Of a DNA stretch of 64,000 nt, positions 43,758 through 52,904 are shown piece by piece. The translations under genes and the position numbers were made by a program. Positions within the stretch are counted from its first letter, which is position 1. Each line of letters begins with the position of its first letter. Below the pieces are notes generated by a model. That model worked only from the letters and a program-made list of their open reading frames with translations. It was not told where the DNA came from and did no database searches. Source of the DNA: SXOA01 sp051004015 (GTDB taxonomy: Bacteria > Planctomycetota > Planctomycetia > Pirellulales > Pirellulaceae). The DNA is taken from assembly GCA_051004015.1 (NCBI GenBank), contig JBPCKT010000029.1, forward strand, positions 72,110-136,109, in the 5' to 3' direction.

Positions 43758-43946
43758 CTACTTCACCACCGTAAAGTACGTCTGCACCGCCCGGTCAAAA
43801 TGCTCGGGCCGCATCTCGACGGGGAGGCCGCTATCAAACGCAGAGACTGCGGACCATCCTGGTGGCGGTGTGCCTTGCCCAGGCGGACCATTGCCAGGCG
43901 GGCCATTGCTCGGCGGGGGGTTTTTGGCAGGCCGTGGCTCCCACTC
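43758..43946 (-). pseudogene. C-terminal remnant of an unknown secreted-type protein
   Basis: An open segment of 62 codons without any start codon before an internal Met: a Pro/Gly/Asn-rich linker (NPPPSNGPPGNGPPGQG), then WSAVSAFDSGLPVEM and FDRAVQTYFTVVK before a TAG. The upstream end is cut by a TGA at 43949-43947. The look of a linker plus a structured C-terminus suggests the tail of a deleted gene. Not verified. Confidence 0.35.
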
Positions 43947-44091
43947 TCACGCTGCCTTGCGAATCGCGGGCTGCTAGAATGACGGGATGCCCATGCCCTA
44001 ACTCCACTGGCATCCGTTCAGTTTTCGGATGTTGTTGCTCGTAGGGAACGCTGCCCATTCGTCGTCTTGCAGGCCATCCGCTAAGTGAGCC

Positions 44092-45435
44092 ATGCTTCGC
44101 CTGAACTTTCTCCCGGTCATCGCTTTGAGTTGCGCCTGCGCGACCGTTGTTGCCGGCGACCCTGGGGCGTCGACGAAGCTTCGAGTCATTATGGAGACCG
44201 ATGCTGGCGGCGATCCGGATGACGAGCAATCGATGGTTCGCTTCCTGCTGTACACCAATGAGTGGGACGTCGAGGGGATCATTTGCACGCGCCCGCAAAC
44301 CAAGCGGGACGAGAACAAGAACAGGGAGGGGACGGGGCTCGACATTGTCCGCCGGCAGCTCAAGGCGTACGCCGCGATCCATGACAAACTGAAGCAGCAT
44401 GGCAAGTTCCCGCGTCCTGACGACCTCTGGGCGAAAACCGTAGCTGGCTACGACAACCGCGCGGACGGCGTGAAGCTGATTATCGATGCCGTGGACCGTG
44501 ACGACCCTCGCCCCATTTGGTTTAGCAACTGGGGAACGAACGACGGCACCACCAGCAGTTTGCAGCGTGTACTCGATCAGGTCCTCAAGGAACGTGGCCC
44601 GCAGGGCTACGCGAAGTTCAAGGCGAAGCTGCGACTCTGTTCGGACGACAAGTTCAACGGTCACACCACTAAACTCGATCCGCCCTGGAAGCTCTGGGTC
44701 TACACGAAGTTTCCCGACATGGATGGGGGACGGTGGTATCACCGCTTCGGTCCGCTGACCGCAACCGCCGGCGGCTTTGACCTGCGGCGCGACGTGCTCA
44801 CGGGCCACGGTCCACTCGGCGAGACGTATCCCACGAACACGCACCTCCCCCAAAAGGAAGGAGACACGCCGGAGTTTCTCTATCTCGTTCCCAACGGATT
44901 GAATGAGCCCGATGAACCAACGTGGGGCTCCTGGGCCGGTCGCTTCGGCAAGCAAGACCAGGCTGGAGACCGCGCGTATTACTGGCCGAATGTGCGCGAC
45001 TCGATCGACGGGAAAGCTCACCGCGATCACACGCTCGCTCCGTGGGCGGCCCACATTCAGAACGACTTCCGCGCCCGCATGGATTGGTGTGTGCGAGACT
45101 ACGGCGACGCCAATCATCCGCCGCTCGCGCGCCTCGCCGGCAAGCTGCGCCAGACCGTGAAGCCGGGACAAGCCGTGCTGCTCGATGCTTCCTCTTCAGC
45201 CGATCCAGACCAAGACGAGCTGCGTTTTGAGTGGCGCTACTATGCCGAGCCTGGCACTTATCGCGGTCCGGCAATCAAACTTGACGTGAGTCGTGAAGGG
45301 ATCGCCAGTTTCACGGCGCCTGGGGTCGAGACTCCCCAGTCGGTGCATATTATTCTCGTTCTCACGGACGCCGGTGATCCACCGCTAACTCGCTACGCGC
45401 GGAGCGTGATCACCGTGGAACCGCTCGGAGAATAG
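44092..45435 (+). CDS. DUF1593 (nucleoside-hydrolase-like) secreted protein
   Basis: Protein of 447 residues with a Sec signal (cut near VVAGD, residue ~20). The start of the domain, METDAGGDPDDEQSMVRFLLY, is the DUF1593 signature and places an Asp-rich metal site like that of nucleoside hydrolases. The C-terminal ~90 residues (LDASSSADPDQDELRFEWRYY, then VHIILVLTDAGDPPLTRYAR) form an immunoglobulin/cadherin-like domain as in Sde0182-type proteins. Probably a periplasmic or secreted glycosidase-type enzyme. Substrate unknown. Confidence 0.88.
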   Translation: MLRLNFLPVIALSCACATVVAGDPGASTKLRVIMETDAGGDPDDEQSMVRFLLYTNEWDVEGIICTRPQTKRDENKNREGTGLDIVRRQLKAYAAIHDKLKQHGKFPRPDDLWAKTVAGYDNRADGVKLIIDAVDRDDPRPIWFSNWGTNDGTTSSLQRVLDQVLKERGPQGYAKFKAKLRLCSDDKFNGHTTKLDPPWKLWVYTKFPDMDGGRWYHRFGPLTATAGGFDLRRDVLTGHGPLGETYPTNTHLPQKEGDTPEFLYLVPNGLNEPDEPTWGSWAGRFGKQDQAGDRAYYWPNVRDSIDGKAHRDHTLAPWAAHIQNDFRARMDWCVRDYGDANHPPLARLAGKLRQTVKPGQAVLLDASSSADPDQDELRFEWRYYAEPGTYRGPAIKLDVSREGIASFTAPGVETPQSVHIILVLTDAGDPPLTRYARSVITVEPLGE

Positions 45436-45527
45436 CTACCAACCAGCGAGAGGTCAGCCGGCCCCGCGCCAACGACAAAACCCACGACTGCAATACAACT
45501 TGCAGCCGAGGGTCGGTGAATCGGATC

Positions 45528-45563
45528 GTGTCCAGACCTGGACACAGCGGATTTTGCAAATCC
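45528..45563. promoter_or_regulatory. Palindromes upstream of the 45661 membrane gene
   Basis: GTGTCCAGACCTGGACAC (45528-45545) is a palindrome with 8-bp arms, and GGATTTTGCAAATCC (45549-45563) has 6-bp arms. They lie side by side ~100 bp upstream of the start at 45661. Operators or hairpins are both possible. No partner known. Confidence 0.3.
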
Positions 45564-45660
45564 AGATGCGTTGGGTTAACTTAACGGTGCGAATTCAACA
45601 ACGATCTCCAGCACTCGCCGGCTTGGAGGCCTGGCAGGTGCGCAATTTGGGGAAACGGAC

Positions 45661-46938
45661 ATGGGTCTTTTTCAACGCAAACGATTTGTCTGGAACGAAC
45701 CGTGGTTTTTTCAGCAGCGCATCAGGACCATGAAGGGCTGGCTGCTGTGTTCGCTGTTGCTGCTCGCGGTGGCAATTGCCGTCGGAGCGGCTATGTTCTT
45801 CGGGGCTCCGGCGGCAAAGCGAATGCACGTGCTGGAAATCATGGGCCTGAGCGTCGGAATGGCGGCTGCGGTTTGGTGGGTCTTGGACGGGACCAATACG
45901 CGGCGGCAAGCGGTTCTCTTCGAGGATTCGATCGTGGTGGGGGGAGACATGGGAAAATACTCCCATCCAACCACTTACAAGTTGTCCGAGATTCCCAGCG
46001 CGGCGATTGTCATGCCGGAGGAATCCAAGTGGCCGGAGCCCGCCCTGTTCTTTCTCTACAAAGGCGAAGAACAAGCGATTGGGATTGAATCGAAAGCCAG
46101 CCTGAAGCGATTGGCTCAGGCCATTCATGATGCGGGAATTCCCGTTCGCTTGGACGGTTGGCAGCCGAATCAGGAGAGCGAGTTTGCCAAGGCATTTTCT
46201 TGGGAGGCCGATCCGCCACAGGTTGTGGCCAAAGCGCGGATGGAAACGTTGCCGCCAGGCACGGCCAGCCTGATGACGGTTCCAGGAATTCTTTTGGCGA
46301 TCATCCGTCAGTGCTGGGCAATCGTGCTGTGGTTGTTGCTGACCGGCGCTGCCGTGTACTACGGCTATCAAAACTGGAATAACCTCGGGCTGCTGCGGAT
46401 GATTCTGCTGATCATCATTCCGATCGGAGCGATGTATATCGCGGGGGTGTACACCGACCGGTTCGCCACCGCTTCGACGTCGTACGGATTAGGCCGCATG
46501 GCCAGGAATCAGATTCGCAAGCGCGACGGCGTTCAGCTCGATCCGGGCGCGAACGACCTGGTTCCCGTGGAGATCTTCGTTCGCGACCAGTTCGCGAATA
46601 CGGTGCAGAAAATCCATGAGATGGGATACCTGCAAGTGGATCACCCCGGCCAGCGAATGTTGTTCGAAGGCAAGAAAGAACGCTGGTGCATCCCCGCCAA
46701 GTCAATCCATTCGCTCGCGATTGAAGAAGTCCAGGCCGGAACGCCCGGACAATCAGCAACCGGAGCCCTCAACTATTACGTCGTGGTCAAGTTTGCCCCG
46801 GACGCCGACCAGAAATCCGACCAGGAATTCGGCTTTCGCTGTGCCGAACGCGACTATGGCGAGTTCGACGATATTAAACGCGCCCAGGGAGGAATTCGCG
46901 TTTACGAAGCGTTTGACTCGTTACTTTCGAATGGTTGA
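45661..46938 (+). CDS. Membrane protein of unknown function
   Basis: Protein of 425 residues. Two helices near the N-terminus (GWLLCSLLLLAVAIAVGAAM and IMGLSVGMAAAVWWVLD) are followed by a ~115-residue soluble part with YSHPTTYKLSEIPSAAIVMP, then two more helices (about 210-260: AIVLWLLLTGAAVYYGY, MILLIIIPIGAMYIAGV) and a C-terminal soluble part ending IRVYEAFDSLL. The repeated helix-pair plus beta-rich domain resembles PH-like bPH domain membrane proteins, but I do not assign one. Confidence 0.7.
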   Translation: MGLFQRKRFVWNEPWFFQQRIRTMKGWLLCSLLLLAVAIAVGAAMFFGAPAAKRMHVLEIMGLSVGMAAAVWWVLDGTNTRRQAVLFEDSIVVGGDMGKYSHPTTYKLSEIPSAAIVMPEESKWPEPALFFLYKGEEQAIGIESKASLKRLAQAIHDAGIPVRLDGWQPNQESEFAKAFSWEADPPQVVAKARMETLPPGTASLMTVPGILLAIIRQCWAIVLWLLLTGAAVYYGYQNWNNLGLLRMILLIIIPIGAMYIAGVYTDRFATASTSYGLGRMARNQIRKRDGVQLDPGANDLVPVEIFVRDQFANTVQKIHEMGYLQVDHPGQRMLFEGKKERWCIPAKSIHSLAIEEVQAGTPGQSATGALNYYVVVKFAPDADQKSDQEFGFRCAERDYGEFDDIKRAQGGIRVYEAFDSLLSNG

Positions 46939-47091
46939 TCAAGTGTGTGAATCACGAAGGTGGCATCCAAAGTGGACCCCCAACTGAAATACCGTCTCGA
47001 TTCAATAACGAACCATCACGCCGATTTAGCACTTGAATAGCGGAGAGGACAGGATACCCTGAATCCGCGCCGTCGTTTTGCTGCCTGTTTG

Positions 47092-47138
47092 AGAAATCGC
47101 AAGCAGTGTAACGGTTTAGGCAGCTTGCGATTCGCTCA
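47092..47138. repeat. Inverted repeat with GAAATCGCAAGC arms
   Basis: GAGAAATCGCAAGC (47091-47104) and the nearly complementary GCTTGCGATTCGCTC (47123-47137) form a hairpin with an 18-nt loop, between the 45661 and 47200 genes. It could be a terminator or a mobile-element end. No T tract. Confidence 0.4.
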
Positions 47139-47199
47139 TCATATTACGCATTTTGCGCGGCTTTTCAAGACGGTCCGCTACAAAACCGCTACAAACAAT

Positions 47200-47556
47200 T
47201 CACCGAGGTCCGCTTTCGTTTGTTGCCTCATCTGCATTCTCTGAAGTAGGCCGAATAGTCCGGAGGAGCTCAGCAAGCAACGGGTCAATCTGCGGAAGCA
47301 ACAGCGTTTTCAGGGCACTTCCCAGTTCATTGAACGGGACAAACCGGAGTCGGGCCTCCCGGTTGCGAGGGCTCGAATTCCTGGCGGCGAGATATTCTTC
47401 GCGATCCCACGCAATTATTCCGAAGCCTTCTGGAACGAGCAGTGCCGCCTGGAGAAGTAAGCTACCGTCAGATTCACTCGGAATAGGACCGCAGGCTTTA
47501 CCCGCGGGTAACGAGCTCACGTCGCCAAGTAGCGAAATCAAAAATCGAAACCTCAT
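47200..47556 (-). CDS. Hypothetical protein coupled to the kinase gene
   Basis: Protein of 118 residues whose ATG overlaps the kinase stop (ATGA), pointing to translational coupling. It reads MRFRFLISLLGDVSSLPAG, then SLLLQAALLVPEGFGIIAWDREEY, RNREARLRFVPFNEL and a charged C-terminus. No membrane helix and no family. Its role must relate to the kinase if the coupling is real. Confidence 0.6.
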   Translation of the reverse strand: MRFRFLISLLGDVSSLPAGKACGPIPSESDGSLLLQAALLVPEGFGIIAWDREEYLAARNSSPRNREARLRFVPFNELGSALKTLLLPQIDPLLAELLRTIRPTSENADEATNESGPR

Positions 47557-50500
47557 TCGCTTTCGCGTGATTTCCACAGGAAATCAACCTGTCGCAGCGC
47601 GGTAAAATCATCACTTTCACGCAATTCTTCAAGCACGAGGGCGTCCGAGAGCTGATTTGTGATATTTGCCGACTGAAGAGAGGAAACAGCGTTGAGCGTG
47701 AATCGGCTGGCAATCGTGAGCCGATGTGTCTCTGGAATACTATCATCACCTCCTGCCGCAGCGGCACAAATCGCCCAAGTTCGCGCTTCGAGGAATAGTA
47801 AGTCTGCGCGATTGGGGTCCCTTTCACACTTGGCCAATAGTGCCTCTGCCTTGGCGTATTGTCCATCTCGTGCGTGCGAGGCCGCCAATTCGAGTTGCCA
47901 TCCCGCTCGCATCTCATTGGGCCCTAGAGACAACGCATCTTCCCAACAGCTGGTAGCGACGCAGTGGTCTCCCATTCTTGTATAGGCGACCGCAAGATTG
48001 GCAAGCGTCAACGCATATTGTTTGCGGACAGAGGATCGTTCGGGATGTACGGCAACAACTTGTCTGATGATCCTCGCGGCTCGCGCTAACAACCGCTCAG
48101 AGTCCAACAGGGCTGAAGAGTTGAGAAGCAAGCGTCCCAGGTTGTTAAGCGATGCCGCGAGGTGAAGCTGATAATCGAGGTATTCCGGATAGTCCGTGGT
48201 TAGTTTTTCATAGTGCCTGACTGCAATTCGCAGCTCCGCCGCGGCCTGATCCCAACTGCCCTCACCTTCATGCAACCGAGCTAAAGTACTGTGACTGGCG
48301 GCCAAATGGTCACAGAAGTCAGGCACGTCGGGATGCTCGGCAACCAACCCGGAAAGTAGTTCGATTGACCGACGCACCGACTGACCGGCTCCCTCTTCCT
48401 GATGGAGATCCAGTAGGGTGACAGCCAAGTTATTAGCCGACAACCCAAGCTGCTCCGACCGATTGGGGAGCGGGGCTTCACGATACAAAGTTTCCCAGAG
48501 CTTTACCGCCGCCTGAGCTTTCTCTTTCGCTCGATCCAGTTCGCCCAGACGGCGCTGGAGGATTGCGAGATTGTTATGACAGCGCGCCAGTTCCTCCCGG
48601 AGCTGCGGATCTTGCGGCTGATTGGCAAGCAAATTTTCCAAACAGGTCGTGGCTCTGGATAGATCGGCCACAGCTGCCCCCGCACTTCCGTTTTCGCGAA
48701 GTCGTGCTTGCACCACCAGACAACGAACCAGCAATCGCTCGAAATCACGTCGCGCGGGGCCGTTCTCACCAGACTCACAAATTCGCAGCGCAGTTTGGCA
48801 ATGCTGTGCGGCACTTTGCGGCTGCCCGGTGTCGTGAAACAATCCCGCCAACTGCGTGTGGGCCGCCGCCATCTCCATAGAGAAGCTGGCGTCGTTGGGG
48901 AGTCGCTCGGCAAGCTGCTCAAACACGTGGATGGATTCGGACAAATGGCTGATCGCTTGCTGCGGATCACCAAGTTCCGCTGTCAATGCTCCGAGGCTCG
49001 CCAACGCGCGGCCACGCTCGGTCAAGATCTGGCTATCGGAGGCCTTTTGCCGCGCAAAGACGCCGTAGTAGGCGGTTGCCGCAGCAAGAAGCTCCTGCCG
49101 CAATCGTTCCAGGCCTTTGGCCTTGAGGCGCGGATCCTTGCTCAAGCGATTTAGAAAACTGTCCACAGACTGCCGGGCAAGTCCTAAATTCTCTTCGGCG
49201 CGAATTCGCTCGCGACGTTCGGCCCGCAGCGCAAAACACGTTGTCGTCAAACCGACGGCAGTGGCCACGAGAGTTGTTACCAGCAAGCTCGCGGTTGTTG
49301 CCAGGAGTGCCGCCGCCAGCGGACGTCGACGACACCAGCGCGCCGCCCGATCGTAGCGGCTGGTTGGCCGGGCATGGCTTGGTTCTCCCTCCAAAAAACG
49401 CCGCAGCTCATCCGCTACCTCGGTCGCCGATCTGTATCGCTTCAGTGGCGATTTTTCCAGGCATTTCAGACAGATGGTTTCCAGGTCCCGGGGAAGCGAG
49501 TTGATGAGTTTACGCGGCTCGCAAGGGGGGTCGTCTTGAACTTGGCGTAGGACTTCATTGGGGGAGCTTGCTTGAAACGGAGGCCTGCCGGTCAGAGCAT
49601 GATAGAGCGATGCGCCAAGGCCGTAGACATCCGACTCACAGCCAACCTGAGAGGCATCAGCTGCTTGCTCTGGAGACATATAATGGGGCGATCCCAGCAG
49701 CTCGCCTGCCCGAGTAAACGCGCTCGCATCCTCGATGAGTTTCGCCAGGCCAAAATCGACCAGGAGCGCCCTTTGACTGGTGCGCTCGATGAGAATGTTG
49801 GCGGGTTTCACATCGCGGTGCAGGATTCCTCGCTCATGAGCTGCCGCCAACGCCTCGGCGACCCCTTTCATCCATTCGGCTGCTTGTCGCGGCGGAAGCG
49901 GACCTTGGCGGAGGGTCTCCGCCAGGCTCGAGCCGTCCACGTACTGCATTGCGAAGTAGTGCAGTGGTCCCGCACAGCCAGCACCATAGGCCCTGACGAC
50001 GTGCTCATGCTCGATGCGAGCAACGGCAGTCGCTTCATTCACAAAGCGGCGGGTTACCGACTCTTGCTCACCGGCGGGAATCCGCTGCAGGAGCTCGGAC
50101 CGAACAATCTTTAACGCGACTATTCGATTCACGCTGATCTGGCGGGCCTTGTAGACGATCCCCATGCCTCCTCTTCCCAAGACCTCAATAATCTCGTAGT
50201 CGCCAATTCGGGTCCTCCGGCCGATGGGAGCCGGCGGCGTACCCGAGCGCTTCCAAAGGGGAGTCTCCGCAAGGTCGTGCGTGACATTACCTCCGGAGTC
50301 CGGCCGGCAAGGACGACTTCGAGCCGAGGCCAACGCCTGAGTGACGATGTCGGCATGGCGAGGAAAGCGAACGTGGTAGGACTTCTCGTCGATGGTGATT
50401 GCCGACGACAACCGATACTCAAACTCAATCTCCAGCAATTCTTGAAGCAGCGTGTCGGAAACCGTCGGAGAGAATTGTTCCAGAGAGGATTCGATCCGCG

Positions 50501-50609
50501 GTGTCTGCCCGTGTTGCCAGGCCTTTTCGAAATCGTCGCAAATGCGGTCGATGTTCTGGCAAGTTTCGATGTCGCGGGCGGAAGCATCCACCATAGGGGG
50601 CTTTTTCAC
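47553..50609 (-). CDS. Transmembrane Ser/Thr protein kinase with TPR repeats
   Basis: Protein of 1018 residues. Residues 1-130 are cytoplasmic and unassigned. The kinase domain spans about 137-410: Gly loop GRGGMG (145-150), Lys167, HRDVKPANIL (264-273) and DFG (285-287), so all catalytic residues are present. One transmembrane helix (about 432-465, AAALLATTASLLVTTLVATA) separates it from a TPR-rich extracytoplasmic part (about 500-940; ALGALTAELGDPQQAISH, AIVKL-type units). It probably senses something outside and phosphorylates targets inside. It is divergent from the ECF sigma gene 50811, a pairing typical of planctomycetes. Confidence 0.93.
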   Translation of the reverse strand: MKKPPMVDASARDIETCQNIDRICDDFEKAWQHGQTPRIESSLEQFSPTVSDTLLQELLEIEFEYRLSSAITIDEKSYHVRFPRHADIVTQALASARSRPCRPDSGGNVTHDLAETPLWKRSGTPPAPIGRRTRIGDYEIIEVLGRGGMGIVYKARQISVNRIVALKIVRSELLQRIPAGEQESVTRRFVNEATAVARIEHEHVVRAYGAGCAGPLHYFAMQYVDGSSLAETLRQGPLPPRQAAEWMKGVAEALAAAHERGILHRDVKPANILIERTSQRALLVDFGLAKLIEDASAFTRAGELLGSPHYMSPEQAADASQVGCESDVYGLGASLYHALTGRPPFQASSPNEVLRQVQDDPPCEPRKLINSLPRDLETICLKCLEKSPLKRYRSATEVADELRRFLEGEPSHARPTSRYDRAARWCRRRPLAAALLATTASLLVTTLVATAVGLTTTCFALRAERRERIRAEENLGLARQSVDSFLNRLSKDPRLKAKGLERLRQELLAAATAYYGVFARQKASDSQILTERGRALASLGALTAELGDPQQAISHLSESIHVFEQLAERLPNDASFSMEMAAAHTQLAGLFHDTGQPQSAAQHCQTALRICESGENGPARRDFERLLVRCLVVQARLRENGSAGAAVADLSRATTCLENLLANQPQDPQLREELARCHNNLAILQRRLGELDRAKEKAQAAVKLWETLYREAPLPNRSEQLGLSANNLAVTLLDLHQEEGAGQSVRRSIELLSGLVAEHPDVPDFCDHLAASHSTLARLHEGEGSWDQAAAELRIAVRHYEKLTTDYPEYLDYQLHLAASLNNLGRLLLNSSALLDSERLLARAARIIRQVVAVHPERSSVRKQYALTLANLAVAYTRMGDHCVATSCWEDALSLGPNEMRAGWQLELAASHARDGQYAKAEALLAKCERDPNRADLLFLEARTWAICAAAAGGDDSIPETHRLTIASRFTLNAVSSLQSANITNQLSDALVLEELRESDDFTALRQVDFLWKSRESE

Positions 50610-50810
50610 TTAAAAAGACTCACGAAGATTGCGACAAGCATTTTAGGACCAGGCAACGGCTCCGTCCATACGCGGGCGCCATCCAGGTGGGCTGCCATCT
50701 ATTCCTTGATTCGTGTCAGGCGGGTCATCAGATTTTGATTGTGCGGCTTCTTGGGCGTGGCTATGATACGGCGGGGGCTGCCGGGAAAGCGGGACAATGG
50801 TTAGACGCTT

Positions 50811-51431
50811 ATGGATGACCTCACTGTTTGGATCAAAAAGCTGGGCAATGGCGATCCCCGCGCCGAGCAGGTGATTTGGGACAACTTCTTCAGCCGGCTG
50901 GTCCGCCTCGCGAAACAACGATTGCGACATTTGCCCGTCGGTGCGGATGATGAGGAGGACATTGCACTCAGCGCACTGGGTAGTTTCTATAAGGGCTTGG
51001 CGGACCACAAGTTTCCTCGCCTCGACAGCCGCGACGATCTCTGGAAGTTACTAGCGACCTTGACGATCCGTAAGACTATTGCACATCGGAGGCGCGGAAA
51101 GGCACTTAAGCGCGGCGGTAAACACGAACTGCGCGATTCGCGCGGGCCTCGACCAGACGACCAGTGGGAATTCGAGCTTGCCGATCCCGCACCTTCTCCT
51201 GAATTCGTTGTTGTTATGACCGAGACTTTCAACGCCATGCTGTCCGGTTTGGAGGATGAAGTCCTGCGAACAATTGCGGTTCAAAAATTGGAAGGTTACT
51301 CTAACGAAGAAATCGCCGGAGGGCTGGGTTGTGCCGTGCGAACCGTGGAACGCAAGTTGGCGAGAATCCGCCAACTTCTGGAGTTTCATGGGCAAGAACG
51401 TCCGAGCGCCTCGGCTCGGGCTAGGGAATGA
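50811..51431 (+). CDS. ECF RNA polymerase sigma factor (Sigma70_ECF type)
   Basis: Protein of 206 residues with the planctomycete ECF plan: region 2 (IWDNFFSRLVRLAKQRLRH and DDEEDIALSALGSFYKGLA), a linker and region 4 with a helix-turn-helix (LEGYSNEEIAGGLGCAVRTVERKLARIR). It should bind core polymerase and specific promoters. No anti-sigma gene is adjacent. Its neighbour is a transmembrane kinase, so control by phosphorylation is likely. It runs convergent to the caspase gene, overlapping it by 11 nt at the 3' ends. Confidence 0.93.
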   Translation: MDDLTVWIKKLGNGDPRAEQVIWDNFFSRLVRLAKQRLRHLPVGADDEEDIALSALGSFYKGLADHKFPRLDSRDDLWKLLATLTIRKTIAHRRRGKALKRGGKHELRDSRGPRPDDQWEFELADPAPSPEFVVVMTETFNAMLSGLEDEVLRTIAVQKLEGYSNEEIAGGLGCAVRTVERKLARIRQLLEFHGQERPSASARARE

Positions 51432-52830
51432 GCAGGATCGTGCCGCCGGCGTTATCTATCAGCAAGGGCGTCTGTTCCGCACTGATGTTTTCTTTGACGT
51501 ACTTTTTAATGTCTTCTTCGATCAGGCGAAACGCTGCCCCAATTTCCAACCTACCGTTGGCCTTTCCGGCCGCTTGTACGAGGTAATGCGTGAGCACGCT
51601 CTCCTGACTCGGGGGCAGCATCTCCCAAGCCAACTGGTTGGCCTGGCATGCGGCGATGATGGCGGTATCCTTCTGGCCAAGGTCCTTGGCTCGCTTCACT
51701 TCGCCGTCGAAGAAATCAACGCGAGACAGCTTGTCGACCTGCTTGTCCACCAAAGGAGCAGCGATGCCTTTACGGCCTTTGGCCTTTTTGCCCATCGCAT
51801 CCCCAAATCCCTTGGACGATCCGCCGGAGTGGCAATTGTCCAGGACGATGCAGACCTTGCGACCTTCCAACTGCTGGATCCAGCGTCCGAAGACATCGTC
51901 CAGGATCATGGTGTCATCTTTACCTTGCTTGCCGTCCTGAGGTACGAGGTACTCGTCAAACCCATCCGCTTCGTCGCCGTTGGTGTCTGCGCACCGGCCG
52001 CCATGCCCGCTGTAGAAAATGAACACCGTATCCCCCGGTTTGGTCTTCGCCGGCAGATCCTGAAAGATGGCGGCTTCAATGGCGCTCCGCGTGGCGTCCT
52101 TGTTCGTTAGCAGCAGGACCTCATCCACTTTGCATTGCTTCTTGAGCAAATCGGCCATTACCTCGGCATCGTGGTGAGAAACGGTAAGGTCATTGATGGT
52201 TTGGTCCGCATAATCGCTGATGCCGATGCACACCGCGACCCGCCGCGGCTTGTTGTTCCTTTCGCGCTGTCCTACATCCCCGGCAGCGAGCGTCGTCAAG
52301 TCCAGAAACACTTCGGCGAAATCCTGCGGCTTTCTTTGCTGCGCTTCACGCAGGATTTTAAGAACCTCATCTGTCGGGACCAGAGGGGGCCCTTCCTTGG
52401 GGACTAGCGTTTTCGCGGCTTTGAGCGATTCGGTGTTGCCGACGAGTGCAAATAAACGGCCTGTACCGAACGGAGCAATCGTTTTGAGGTCCCAGCTGTC
52501 CTTTTCGGACGGAATCGTGATTTCCGTTTTTGCCTTGATCGCCGTGCCGGCGGCAAATTCATTGGGATAAAGCAAGAACACCTGCTCCTTGCCATCCACC
52601 ACCTGGATGTAATAGAGATACAAGTATCCCGACCTTTCCGATTCCACAGTGACAACGAGATTCTCACCTTCGACATAGGTGTGGTCTTTGCGATTCACTC
52701 CTAGGCGAACCATGAATGCCGGGTGCTGATTCAGGCCGCGGCCGACAACGCCAAACGCCTTGTCAGAATTCTGGCCTCGGGCGGCAGTGGCCAACGCCAG
52801 GCAAAGTAGCAAGCTCAGGCAGGAACGCAT
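51421..52830 (-). CDS. Exported caspase-family protein with DUF4384 domain
   Basis: Protein of 469 residues. Sec signal (cut near residue 19-20), a DUF4384 domain (about 35-130: VEGENLVVTVESERSGYLYL, FLLYPNEF), then a caspase/metacaspase fold (about 196-469) with the catalytic pair His276 in FYSGHGG and Cys333 in VLDNCHSGG. Caspase-fold proteases cut after Arg/Lys (metacaspases) or Asp. Here specificity is unknown. Start at 52830 chosen for the signal. It is the last gene of a minus-strand operon (55430, 54578, 52830). Confidence 0.93.
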   Translation of the reverse strand: MRSCLSLLLCLALATAARGQNSDKAFGVVGRGLNQHPAFMVRLGVNRKDHTYVEGENLVVTVESERSGYLYLYYIQVVDGKEQVFLLYPNEFAAGTAIKAKTEITIPSEKDSWDLKTIAPFGTGRLFALVGNTESLKAAKTLVPKEGPPLVPTDEVLKILREAQQRKPQDFAEVFLDLTTLAAGDVGQRERNNKPRRVAVCIGISDYADQTINDLTVSHHDAEVMADLLKKQCKVDEVLLLTNKDATRSAIEAAIFQDLPAKTKPGDTVFIFYSGHGGRCADTNGDEADGFDEYLVPQDGKQGKDDTMILDDVFGRWIQQLEGRKVCIVLDNCHSGGSSKGFGDAMGKKAKGRKGIAAPLVDKQVDKLSRVDFFDGEVKRAKDLGQKDTAIIAACQANQLAWEMLPPSQESVLTHYLVQAAGKANGRLEIGAAFRLIEEDIKKYVKENISAEQTPLLIDNAGGTILLIP

Positions 52831-52904
52831 CGCAATACTCCTTCGGGATTCAATGATTCGGTGATGGAAACCATGCTCCACAGTGAATTGTCAGCGCACG
52901 CCGT

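Noticed and set aside
47092..47138. attC or IS end at the inverted repeat
   Set aside because: Only a single hairpin without cores or a matching second end.
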